Positions 28,348 to 36,786 of a stretch of 36,786 nucleotides of DNA are shown in pieces; position 1 is the first letter of the stretch, and every line of letters begins with the position of its first letter. The notes under the pieces are model-generated. The model did not search any database, was not told the DNA's origin, and worked only from the letters and a program-made list of their open reading frames with translations. A program made the translations under genes and the position numbers. This DNA comes from Sphingobacteriales bacterium (GTDB lineage: Bacteria > Bacteroidota > Bacteroidia > Chitinophagales > Saprospiraceae), in the NCBI GenBank assembly GCA_900299495.1, contig OMKD01000376.1:1-36786 (forward strand), in the 5' to 3' direction.

Positions 28348-28355
28348 TATTTTTG
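28348..28355 (+). promoter_or_regulatory. Putative TAnnTTTG element next to the DUF2452 start (TATTTTTG)
   Basis: TTATTTTTGC-CAT-ATG; the element ends 4 nt before the ATG at 28360. Confidence 0.45.
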
Positions 28356-28359
28356 CCAT

Positions 28360-28806
28360 ATGAACAATGAAATGGAAAATTTTGTAAACCCGATTGATAA
28401 GGATTCTATCACAGAGAATCCTTCTACACTACCCTATGCCCATGAACGTGGTGGTCAACTCATAAAACCCCTTGACAAAGGTCGTATAAAAGGCAACGCA
28501 TTAGCTGCTATGTACGAGCAGTCTGATATGCAATTGGATCAAATCAGAGAACAAATTGAACTCCTCGCGAAACAGGCACAATCTATTCACGACCGAGTAA
28601 AGATAAGTGAGCGCATCTATCAGGCAGATATGAGCATCAAGCCTTTGGTAGGCAAAACCTACCATCTATACAGAAGACCTACAGGAAAAGAAATATTATC
28701 TTTGGTCGCTCCTGAAGAATGGGGAAGATCCAGTAAATTAGAATTTGTAGCAAGTGTAAAATTACTTGCAGATCACACCTGGGAAATCATTTCAAATGAA
28801 TTATAA
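28360..28806 (+). CDS. DUF2452 family protein
   Basis: NPIDKDSITENPSTLPYAHERGGQLIKPLDKGRIKGNALAAMYEQSDMQLDQIREQIELLAKQAQSIHDRVKISERIYQA... Confidence 0.8.
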   Translation: MNNEMENFVNPIDKDSITENPSTLPYAHERGGQLIKPLDKGRIKGNALAAMYEQSDMQLDQIREQIELLAKQAQSIHDRVKISERIYQADMSIKPLVGKTYHLYRRPTGKEILSLVAPEEWGRSSKLEFVASVKLLADHTWEIISNEL

Positions 28807-29179
28807 AGCCATTCGTCTATTTTTTTGTCTATTTATAGGACTTGCTTCGAACTTGCAGTCTCAGGAATCAATAAATTGGATTGACAGCACGCTAGTTTAT
28901 GATTTTGGAGACATTGATTATGGTACTGAATATCAACATAGTTTTGTATTCATAAACAATACCTCAGACACACTCAGTATTGAGACTATAAGGACAGACT
29001 GTGGATGCACAGTACCAGATTGGGAAAACACATTTATAGCACCAGGTACATCTGGTGAAATTAGTGTAACGTACACCCCAAAAAAACATGGCTACTTCTC
29101 AGAGAAAGTCAGGGTCTTTTTCTTCGAGGAGAAAAAGCCTGTAATTTTAAATGTAGAGGGTTATGTCTTCAAGTATTAA
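28796..29179 (+). CDS. DUF1573 family protein with signal peptide
   Basis: MNYKAIRLFFCLFIGLASNLQSQES..., then YDFGDIDYGTEYQHSFVFINNTSDTLSIETIRTDCGCTVPDW...PGTSGEISVTYTP. Overlaps the DUF2452 stop by 11 nt. Confidence 0.9.
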   Translation: MNYKAIRLFFCLFIGLASNLQSQESINWIDSTLVYDFGDIDYGTEYQHSFVFINNTSDTLSIETIRTDCGCTVPDWENTFIAPGTSGEISVTYTPKKHGYFSEKVRVFFFEEKKPVILNVEGYVFKY

Positions 29180-29271
29180 GCTTCCTTTGAATTCATGAAT
29201 GGAATATTTTTTCTATTGAAAAAATTAAGCTTAATTTAGGGCACTTTTTGATTACTCAAATTACATATTAA

Positions 29272-30888
29272 ATGGAGATTCTCATTTTTTTGATCATAAG
29301 TTACATCCTGTATAGCATAAGTATGTTTATGCTATTCCCGAAGGCAGATAAGGCAGCATGGAAAGGCCTTGTTCCTGTGTTGAACTTTATGACCTTGCAG
29401 GAAATAGTTGGTAGACCAAGCTGGAAGATTATCTATCTTTTCATCCCTATAGTAAACATATTTTACGTCACTTCTTTGAATGTAGAAACGGTTCGTTCCT
29501 TCCAACAATACGAGCTTAAACATACTTTGTGGGCCGCTTTCTATGGTCCGGTTATCTTCTTTAAGATTGCAAAAGACGAGAAGATCACCTACAAGGGACC
29601 AAACGAAATTGATGAAAAAGCATATAACGAAGAAATTACCAGACTACAACAGGAAGGTAAAAATGCGCAGGCTAATAGGCTAATCGGAAAATCTCCGTAC
29701 AAAAAAAGTCAGGCAAGAGAATGGGTGGAAGCTGTTGGCTTTGCAGTATTCGCTGCTGCATTCATTCGCATGTTTTTAATTGAGGCATATACGATTCCTA
29801 CCTCTTCCATGGAAGGATCCTTAAATGTTGGTGACTTCCTTTTTGTATCAAAAGCACATTATGGAATTCGTACGCCGAAAACAGTACTGATGGTTCCTTT
29901 GCTTCACAACAGAATACCGGGACTGAATGTCGAGTCTTACATTGAAGAACCAAGTATCAATTTCAAAAGACTAACTCCACTTTCACCTATAAAAAGATAC
30001 GACCCAGTGGTATTTAACTACCCAGAAGGAGATAGTATCTATTTTAATAAAAAAAGAACATTTAGTATCCACGATGTACGACGATCTCCGGACAACGATT
30101 TCATCAAGGAGACGATTAAAGGTAAAAAACTAATTACCCGTCCTATAGACAAAAGAGATCACTATATCAAAAGGTGTATTGGTATGCCTGGCGATTCTCT
30201 TAAAATTGTAGACAGACAAGTATTTATTGATAACGAACCTGCTGATAATCCTGAAAATATTCAATTCAGATATTTTATTCCGAATATCAATCAATATCAG
30301 GGAATACTAGGTATTCGTGAAAAGCTTAGAGACCAGGGTGTTTCACCAGAGGACATGATTTATTTGAAAAATGGTATCATTGTTCTAAATGAAACTCAAA
30401 AAACATATCTGGAACAAGCTTTCCCAGGTATACAAATACAGCACTTCACGAAAGAACTTCAGAAGTCAGTTAACTGGCCTGGACAGGAAACATACCCAAG
30501 TGATGGTAAATTCTCCAAACAGTGGGACAACGACAATTTTGGACCAATCTATATTCCTAAAAAAGGTGCAACAGTTGAGCTTACAGCAGAAAGCTGGCCT
30601 TTCTTTGAACGTATTATCGATGTCTATGAAGACAATGAAGTAATTCGTGAAAAAGATGGTACTTACCGTATCAATGGAGAAATTGCGGATACTTACACCT
30701 TCAAAATGGATTACTACTTTATGATGGGAGATAACAGGCACAATTCAGAAGACTCAAGGGTTTGGGGTTTTGTTCCTGAAGATCATATAGTAGGAAAACC
30801 TTTATTTATTTTCCTATCCACAAAAGAAGGTTCAATCTTTAATGGAATCAACTTTGACAGAATATTCAAATCTGCATCCGATATGTAA
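29272..30888 (+). CDS. lepB: Signal peptidase I, long form with N-terminal membrane domain and insertion
   Basis: EAYTIPTSSMEGSLNVGDFLFVSK (catalytic Ser), RDHYIKRCIGMPGDSLKI (catalytic Lys), YFMMGDNRHNSEDSRVWGFVPEDHIVGKP. Confidence 0.95.
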   Translation: MEILIFLIISYILYSISMFMLFPKADKAAWKGLVPVLNFMTLQEIVGRPSWKIIYLFIPIVNIFYVTSLNVETVRSFQQYELKHTLWAAFYGPVIFFKIAKDEKITYKGPNEIDEKAYNEEITRLQQEGKNAQANRLIGKSPYKKSQAREWVEAVGFAVFAAAFIRMFLIEAYTIPTSSMEGSLNVGDFLFVSKAHYGIRTPKTVLMVPLLHNRIPGLNVESYIEEPSINFKRLTPLSPIKRYDPVVFNYPEGDSIYFNKKRTFSIHDVRRSPDNDFIKETIKGKKLITRPIDKRDHYIKRCIGMPGDSLKIVDRQVFIDNEPADNPENIQFRYFIPNINQYQGILGIREKLRDQGVSPEDMIYLKNGIIVLNETQKTYLEQAFPGIQIQHFTKELQKSVNWPGQETYPSDGKFSKQWDNDNFGPIYIPKKGATVELTAESWPFFERIIDVYEDNEVIREKDGTYRINGEIADTYTFKMDYYFMMGDNRHNSEDSRVWGFVPEDHIVGKPLFIFLSTKEGSIFNGINFDRIFKSASDM

Positions 30889-30922
30889 GGATTGCACCAT
30901 ATTGAATTAAATTATATAAATT

Positions 30923-30958
30923 AGATGTCGTGGATGGATGCCACGACATCTTTTTTTT
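30923..30958 (+). terminator. Intrinsic terminator downstream of lepB
   Basis: AGATGTCGTGG-ATGGATG-CCACGACATCTTTTTTTT. Confidence 0.92.
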
Positions 30959-30981
30959 AACATGCCCAAAGAAAATAAGCA

Positions 30982-31854
30982 ATGAGCGAAAGAAACAACA
31001 GAGCAATCAAAAAGAATTCCGGTATGCTAAGGACAACCATACTTGGTAGCCTGATCCTTTTGGTAACAGGGATATTCCTATGGTTGATGTTTGAAACAAG
31101 ATGCTTGCTTAATAACACCAAGGAAAACATTGATCTGTTTGCAGAGTTAGCAGATGAGAATACAGAGAACCAAAATCAAGAGGTTATAGAATTCTTAGCG
31201 GAGCATCCATTTATCATTTCAAATTCCGTAGAATACCTTCCTAAGGAAGAAGCTATAAAAGAGTTTGAGCAAGAATTGGGTGAAGATTTTAACAAACTTG
31301 GCATTGATAACCCTCTACCCAACGTAATCGTATTCAACTTAAAATCTTCGCATTTATCCCCAGACAGTATAGCTATATTTAAAACAGAACTTACTGCGGA
31401 CAGTAGAATTGAAGAAGTATTATTTCAAGAAAATATGTGGGTTAACCTTGGAGCAAACTTCAGATCATTGAATTTTATCGCTCTTGGATTTTGTGTACTA
31501 TTTCTGGCTGTAGCATTCTTCACCATTAGCAGTACCACAAGAATCATGATGCACAATGATCGATTTCTGATCAGAAATATGGAGCTGGTTGGTGCAAAAA
31601 GGAATTTCATACAAAAACCTTATCTAGTCAAAGGATTAGTATCCGGACTTATTAGCAGTGCCATTGCCGTCTTTGGAATTATTGCTGTTCAAAACATTAT
31701 TGCACAGAGACTGGATCAAACTCAATTTTGTACAGATAATAATTTATTACTGCTAATTGTGATTTTTGTAGGTCCGTTTATTAGTTTTGTATCGAGCTAT
31801 TTTGCGGTACATAAGTATTTGAACGCAGAAGTTGATGAGCTTTATAAAAACTAG
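30982..31854 (+). CDS. ftsX: FtsX-like cell-division permease
   Basis: N-terminal TM, extracytoplasmic segment, then a three-TM FtsX-like C-terminus (RIMMHNDRFLIRNMELVGAKRNFIQKPYLVKGLVSGLISSAIAV); upstream of DUF3098 and uppP. Confidence 0.88.
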   Translation: MSERNNRAIKKNSGMLRTTILGSLILLVTGIFLWLMFETRCLLNNTKENIDLFAELADENTENQNQEVIEFLAEHPFIISNSVEYLPKEEAIKEFEQELGEDFNKLGIDNPLPNVIVFNLKSSHLSPDSIAIFKTELTADSRIEEVLFQENMWVNLGANFRSLNFIALGFCVLFLAVAFFTISSTTRIMMHNDRFLIRNMELVGAKRNFIQKPYLVKGLVSGLISSAIAVFGIIAVQNIIAQRLDQTQFCTDNNLLLLIVIFVGPFISFVSSYFAVHKYLNAEVDELYKN

Positions 31855-31861
31855 ATAATCG

Positions 31862-32134
31862 ATGAGTAAGAAAAAAGTTGTTGTCAAAAATAAAAAGGCA
31901 GCGCCTAAGAATGCAAGCCAACAGAAAGAATTGCTTTTCAAAAAAGAAAACTATCTGCTGATGGTAGGTGGAGCAATTTTGGTCCTTCTGGGAATCCTAC
32001 TTATGTCTGGAGGTACTCAAGACCCCACTGAATGGAATGTAGATGAAATCTATTCATCAAGAAGAACTATTCTTGCACCAATCGTAATTCTTTCAGGTCT
32101 TGGACTTGAAATATTTGCAATCTTCAAAAAATAA
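31862..32134 (+). CDS. DUF3098 family small membrane protein
   Basis: LLFKKENYLLMVGGAILVLLGILLMSGGTQDPTEWNVDEIYSSRRTILAPIVILSGLGLEIFAIFKK. Confidence 0.9.
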   Translation: MSKKKVVVKNKKAAPKNASQQKELLFKKENYLLMVGGAILVLLGILLMSGGTQDPTEWNVDEIYSSRRTILAPIVILSGLGLEIFAIFKK

Positions 32135-32144
32135 GGTCTGAACT

Positions 32145-32939
32145 ATGTCGGCTTTTATCGAAGCTATTATCCTTGGCATCATTCAAGGACTTACCGAATT
32201 CTTGCCTGTAAGTAGCAGTGGACACCTTGAATTGGCCAATGCAATTATGGATAAAAAAGCACTTGGTGGTGAAAACATGCAAATGACGGTAGTTTTGCAT
32301 TTTGCTACTGCATTGAGTACCCTAGTCATCTTCCGAAAAGATGTCTTGGAAATACTAAAGGGCTTATTCGATTCTAAGGATAGAACACATCAAATGTTTT
32401 CCTTAAAGATCATACTCTCCATGATGCCGGCAGCGGTGATAGGAGTCCTTTTTGACGAGCAACTAGAACAACTTTTTACAGGAAACACCCTTTTTGTAGG
32501 GTTTATGCTGATCATAACCGGTATTCTGCTCTACTTCGCAGATAAAGCTCAATCTACGGGTAAGTCTGTAAGTTGGAAGGATGCATTTCTGATTGGTATT
32601 GCCCAAGCTATCGCTATACTTCCGGGTATATCAAGATCAGGAGCAACCATATCTACCTCTGTATTACTAAAGGTTGACCGTGCCAAAGCTGCACGCTTTT
32701 CATTCCTAATGGTCGTTCCACTTATATTCGGAAAAATGGCTAAAGATCTTATGGATCCAACATTTTTTGATCAGGGACAATCACTTTCATATCTGGGAAC
32801 AGGTTTTATCGCAGCCTTCCTAACGGGTTTACTGGCTTGCAATTGGATGATTAAACTTGTCAAACAAAGCAAATTGATTTATTTTGCAATTTACTGCCTA
32901 ATCGTTGGGCTTCTTGCAATAGCAATGAATATTTTATAA
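32145..32939 (+). CDS. uppP: Undecaprenyl-diphosphatase
   Basis: EAIILGIIQGLTEFLPVSSSGHLELA; AQAIAILPGISRSGATIS. Confidence 0.97.
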   Translation: MSAFIEAIILGIIQGLTEFLPVSSSGHLELANAIMDKKALGGENMQMTVVLHFATALSTLVIFRKDVLEILKGLFDSKDRTHQMFSLKIILSMMPAAVIGVLFDEQLEQLFTGNTLFVGFMLIITGILLYFADKAQSTGKSVSWKDAFLIGIAQAIAILPGISRSGATISTSVLLKVDRAKAARFSFLMVVPLIFGKMAKDLMDPTFFDQGQSLSYLGTGFIAAFLTGLLACNWMIKLVKQSKLIYFAIYCLIVGLLAIAMNIL

Positions 32940-32980
32940 TTTACTGAATAGAAATAATTTAGATTTAATTTTACTGCATA

Positions 32981-33724
32981 ATGAATACAGACGATCCTCT
33001 GCCCTCCTTATCAGACAAACAATTCAACTTCCTTGAGGGAGAAGTTCTACTAATTGACAAACCATTGGACTGGACCTCTTTTGACGTGGTCAATAAAATC
33101 CGCTCGCGCCTAAGAAGAGCATTAGGTATAAAAAAGATAAAAGTCGGTCACGCTGGCACTCTAGATCCTATGGCTTCCGGTTTATTAATCATATGTACCG
33201 GAAAGGCAACAAAGACTATTGAAGGCTACCAAGGTATGCAAAAGACCTACACGGGGTCCATCTGTTTCGGAGGAACAACACCATCTTTTGATAAAGAAAC
33301 AGAAATCGATCAAAAATTTCCTTTTGAACATATCAACAATGAATTGATAGAACAAGTCATTGCTGAAAAATACACAGGCAAGATTGAGCAAATTCCACCC
33401 ATGTTTTCTGCTATTAAAGTAGATGGGCAACCACTTTACAAAAAAGCACGTAAAGGTGAGGTTGTGGAAGTAAAACCTAGAACCGTTGAGCTCTTCGAAT
33501 TCAAGAATGAAGGACTTGAGCTTCCGGAAATGAAATTTGAGATTACTTGTAGCAAGGGAACATACATCAGATCCATTGCAAATGACTTGGGTAAAGACTT
33601 AAATTCAGGGGGACACCTGACTGCATTAAGAAGAACCAAGATTGGAGATTATCATGTTGATAATGCCTACGATGTCAATGAATTCTGCGACTGGCTGGAA
33701 ATGAATTTTACTCCTGAGCAGTAA
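32981..33724 (+). CDS. truB: tRNA pseudouridine(55) synthase
   Basis: VLLIDKPLDWTSFDVVNKIR; KVGHAGTLDPMASGLLIICTGKATK; CSKGTYIRSIANDLGKDL. Confidence 0.97.
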   Translation: MNTDDPLPSLSDKQFNFLEGEVLLIDKPLDWTSFDVVNKIRSRLRRALGIKKIKVGHAGTLDPMASGLLIICTGKATKTIEGYQGMQKTYTGSICFGGTTPSFDKETEIDQKFPFEHINNELIEQVIAEKYTGKIEQIPPMFSAIKVDGQPLYKKARKGEVVEVKPRTVELFEFKNEGLELPEMKFEITCSKGTYIRSIANDLGKDLNSGGHLTALRRTKIGDYHVDNAYDVNEFCDWLEMNFTPEQ

Positions 33725-34727
33725 GCTGCTGCTTACTTTTAAAGATATAACGATCCTGGAGGCCTTCTCCATTATCTACTGAAACAGGAAAAGAACCTTT
33801 TTCAAAGATAATGGAGAGGGCCTCATTATTTCCCATACACAACAAATCAAACAACCTCCAATAGAAATTATAATCCAACTCGTCTGTACGACCAATGTCC
33901 AAAGCTCTTTTTGCTGTATAATTTCTTAGTTGATTATCAAAATCACCATCCAATGCATAACAAACATTATGATGTGCCTCATAATACGAGGTGGATAAAG
34001 CTTGAGAATAATCTACAATTAACGCTTTTTTCATCTCCTCCGGTGCTTCAGAGAATACCTTTCTTGAAAATTCATTTCCCACCACCCAATCATTATTCTC
34101 CTCTACTATAGCAAGATGTACATCAGGATCAATACCTGCATAAGACTTTAGTCTACCGCCTTTTAATGAGGATGTACCCGGAGCACACAACAATGCAGCA
34201 TGCGGTTTGGGAATACCATATTCCTCATAATTCACCAGATAATCACTAATAATCGTTCCACCGTATGAATGTCCTATGTAATCTGCCTTTTCAGGAGGAT
34301 TATAAGAAAACTCTTTTTGTAAATAGGCAATAGCGTCTTTAACACCTGTAGCTGCATTTTCAGCAAATTTATTAGCACTTGGGAAAAAAATATTACGCTG
34401 ATAACGAGGATAAATGACTAGCTTCCCCTGTCTAATTAAGTGACGAATCCAAGAACCGTATATCATAGGATTATATCCTCCATATCCATGCACAAAAACA
34501 ACTAGAGTTGCTTTAGAAATATCCATATCCGGACTATAGTAAATCCAATAACCAGTTGCCTTTGCTGAATGATCAATCTGCTCAAGCTCTACTCCAAAGT
34601 TGTACATTATTTCAGATGGATCTGCAACTGTCGAAAGTGGGTAGGCAGACTGCTGTGCTGAAAGTCTCAGGCAGAAGATTAGAAGAAAAAAAAACAACAT
34701 GCTGAGGCGATCAAGTAATTGAATCAT
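33708..34727 (-). CDS. Secreted alpha/beta-hydrolase fold protein
   Basis: Signal peptide (MLFFFLLIFCLRLSAQQ), VVFVHGYGGYNPMIYGSWIRHL, ADYIGHSYGGTIISDYL (nucleophile elbow GHSYGG). Confidence 0.85.
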   Translation of the reverse strand: MIQLLDRLSMLFFFLLIFCLRLSAQQSAYPLSTVADPSEIMYNFGVELEQIDHSAKATGYWIYYSPDMDISKATLVVFVHGYGGYNPMIYGSWIRHLIRQGKLVIYPRYQRNIFFPSANKFAENAATGVKDAIAYLQKEFSYNPPEKADYIGHSYGGTIISDYLVNYEEYGIPKPHAALLCAPGTSSLKGGRLKSYAGIDPDVHLAIVEENNDWVVGNEFSRKVFSEAPEEMKKALIVDYSQALSTSYYEAHHNVCYALDGDFDNQLRNYTAKRALDIGRTDELDYNFYWRLFDLLCMGNNEALSIIFEKGSFPVSVDNGEGLQDRYIFKSKQQLTAQE

Positions 34728-34853
34728 TTTACTATTTTTCAGTTTTTATAAAACTATATTTAAATTGGTTTACTTTGTATTAAAGACTTATTGCTGATCT
34801 TCATACTAAGTCGTCAAACTCTATTAACGCTTTTAAATAAAAAACATTTCATT

Positions 34854-35882
34854 TTGCAAAAAATAGGTGTACTAGGTTCTGGTAGTTTCGGAACTGCCGT
34901 TGCTTCCTTAGCGGCTCACAACGCAGATGTATTGCTCCTGAGCAGAAGTGAACAAACTGTTTTGTCTATTAACAATACGCATAAGCACTTGGGTTACGAT
35001 CTTGCGCATAACATTGAAGCTATATCTTCGATGAAGGTGCTAGCCGAATCCTGTAAACTTATTTTCCTGGCAGTCCCCTCTTCTCAATTCCGTGAGATGA
35101 TGAAAGACTTTGCTCCTTTCCTTACACCAGAACATTTTCTGATACACTGTACAAAAGGGTTTGACACCAACTTCAATATTGCTGGTGAGGATGAATTAAA
35201 AATTGTGAAGGACGACTTTCATGTCATGAGTGAAGTAATCAAACAAGAAAGTATCGTCGTTCGTATTGGAGTGCTTTCAGGTCCTAATCTTGCAAAAGAA
35301 ATTATGGATGGAAAACCAACCGCCTCTGTTATTTTCTCAGACTTTGATGAGGTCATTTCAGCTGGTATAAAAGCCCTTTCCTCAGAATACTTCTCTGTAT
35401 TTGGTTCGTATGAGTTACTTGGAGCAGAAATAGCCGGAGCCCTAAAGAATGTAATTGCTATAGGAGCTGGAATCTTAAAAGGAAAAGATCTTGGTCAAAA
35501 TATTCAGGCTGTACTTATCAACAGAGGAATGGTAGATATGATTGCTTTAGGACAGGCTTTAGGTTGCTCACCAAAAGCATTTTTAGGTACAGCGGGAATG
35601 GGCGATTTGATCTGTACGGCAACGTCTAAAAACAGTAGAAATTTCAAATTTGGATTCGAACTGGGAATTGGAAGAACAGTAGAGGAAGCCAAAGAAAGTA
35701 GTCCTGAACTTGCAGAAGGGTACAGAACAGCATGGATCGTGGAAGGCCTAGCCAAATCGCTCGGAATTAGCCTGCCAATATTTAGTACCATTTACAGAGT
35801 ACTTTATCATGATTATGAAATCGAAGCGGCTTTGAAGTTTCTGATGAAATTCCCCAACTACACAGATGTAGATTTCATCTAA
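34854..35882 (+). CDS. gpsA: Glycerol-3-phosphate dehydrogenase [NAD(P)+], probable TTG start
   Basis: QKIGVLGSGSFGTAVASLAAHNADVLLLSRSE..., LSGPNLAKEIMDGKPTASV, GALKNVIAIGAGILKG, LGTAGMGDLICTATSKNSRNFKFG. The ORF track start at 34791 is also TTG; the TTG at 34854 matches the family N-terminus. Confidence 0.95.
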   Translation: MQKIGVLGSGSFGTAVASLAAHNADVLLLSRSEQTVLSINNTHKHLGYDLAHNIEAISSMKVLAESCKLIFLAVPSSQFREMMKDFAPFLTPEHFLIHCTKGFDTNFNIAGEDELKIVKDDFHVMSEVIKQESIVVRIGVLSGPNLAKEIMDGKPTASVIFSDFDEVISAGIKALSSEYFSVFGSYELLGAEIAGALKNVIAIGAGILKGKDLGQNIQAVLINRGMVDMIALGQALGCSPKAFLGTAGMGDLICTATSKNSRNFKFGFELGIGRTVEEAKESSPELAEGYRTAWIVEGLAKSLGISLPIFSTIYRVLYHDYEIEAALKFLMKFPNYTDVDFI

Positions 35883-36658
35883 TAACTAGGTCTGCCTAGA
35901 CGACTAATTTTAAATAATAAGGATCGGATAACAATCCAAAAGTGTGCAAAAAAGGTATTGAGAGTTCCAAAATGAACTTGTAATACCCTAAACCTGCTTT
36001 TCATGGATTTTTTAAAATGCTGCTTGGATAGACCTCCCTGTAAATAAGCAGCCAATATACCATCTATTTTTTTTGTCTTCTTTGAAGCTTTAAGGCATTT
36101 GATTACCCAGTCAATATCAGCTGTTAAACCGAATTCAAAGTCATATTTGGGAGCTATGGACTTTCGAACAATGAATCCCTGATGGCAAACAACCATACCA
36201 AATCGCATGGATTTCCAATGAAGTTGGCTAGGAAGCTTTTGAGTAGACAGCTCAGATCTTGTTCCCAATTCAGCTCTTTGCTCATTGACAAGCATAACTT
36301 CACCATAGATAATATCCGTATCCTGATCAATAGTTGCAACAAGCTTTTCTAAGGTATCCGTACCATATACATGATCTCCAGCATTAACAAACCAGATCAT
36401 CTCCCCTTCTGCAAAATCAATGGCCTTATTCATTGCATCATAAAGACCTTTGTCCGGCTCTGAAATGTAACGATCGACAACTTCTGTACGCTTAAGAAAT
36501 TCTTGGGTACCATCAGTAGAATGACCATCAATGACAATATATTCTACACCTGGGCACTTCAGGCGTTCTACAGAGCTGGCAGTTCCTTTCAAAAGATCCA
36601 GTGCATTATAGGAAACCGTAATGATGCTAAGTTTTATCGGATTTAATTGCATAGCCAC
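35879..36658 (-). CDS. Family 2 glycosyltransferase
   Basis: KLSIITVSYNALDLLKGTASSVERL...EYIVIDGHSTDGTQEFLKR...DRYISEPDKGLYDAMNKAIDFAEGEMIWFVNAGD. Confidence 0.93.
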   Translation of the reverse strand: MAMQLNPIKLSIITVSYNALDLLKGTASSVERLKCPGVEYIVIDGHSTDGTQEFLKRTEVVDRYISEPDKGLYDAMNKAIDFAEGEMIWFVNAGDHVYGTDTLEKLVATIDQDTDIIYGEVMLVNEQRAELGTRSELSTQKLPSQLHWKSMRFGMVVCHQGFIVRKSIAPKYDFEFGLTADIDWVIKCLKASKKTKKIDGILAAYLQGGLSKQHFKKSMKSRFRVLQVHFGTLNTFFAHFWIVIRSLLFKISRLGRPSY

Positions 36659-36786
36659 TAAACTAAAGTAATTTTTTTAAAAATATATAGTAGGATTTAT
36701 CCTTTGTCTTTGGTGTATTAAGTATATTTTGCTCTCAATTATAGAGATTCAAGCGCAAAGAACTTATGAATACCATAATCAAGAAA

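Noticed and set aside
36766-36786. ATGAATACCATAATCAAGAAA at the right edge, a possible gene start
   Set aside because: Only seven codons are visible; a CDS cannot be supported.
1-36786. CRISPR arrays, transposases, phage genes, toxin-antitoxin or restriction systems, tRNA/rRNA
   Set aside because: None recognised when reading both strands; no regular spacer-repeat pattern, integrase-like translation or tRNA-like cloverleaf was noticed.

Overview
This 36.8 kb AT-rich window reads as a Bacteroidota chromosome segment. Evidence is TAnnTTTG-type promoters, a CCDC81-type HU/SPOR protein, DUF3098/DUF2452/DUF1573 genes, alternative complex III genes and a large lepB. It is dominated by housekeeping genes: actB (partial), a six-haem cytochrome, thyA, ubiD-like, an RsmF-like methyltransferase, metK, FAH, trpS, ridA, rpmF, yceD/DUF177, hemL, pdxJ, a CPBP protease, cdsA, rpsP, a TonB-dependent receptor, rpe, a PolB-like exonuclease, lepB, ftsX, DUF3098, uppP, truB, gpsA and a GT2. 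I found no rRNA, tRNA, CRISPR, transposase, phage or defence cassette, and no clear new multi-gene system. The best leads are: (i) an apparent catalytically dead JAB/MPN-like protein at 9163-9615; (ii) a six-CXXCH cytochrome that looks like a monohaem domain joined to the pentahaem ActA; (iii) an HU-like/TM/SPOR protein that may link DNA to the cell wall; (iv) two genes with the same promoter-to-ATG geometry, suggesting leaderless transcripts; (v) convergent gene pairs with overlapping stop codons; (vi) an uncharacterised 461-aa protein behind a leader hairpin; (vii) a coiled-coil membrane protein behind a repeat-bearing AT-rich intergenic region. All family calls come from reading the translations by eye. 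No database search was run.
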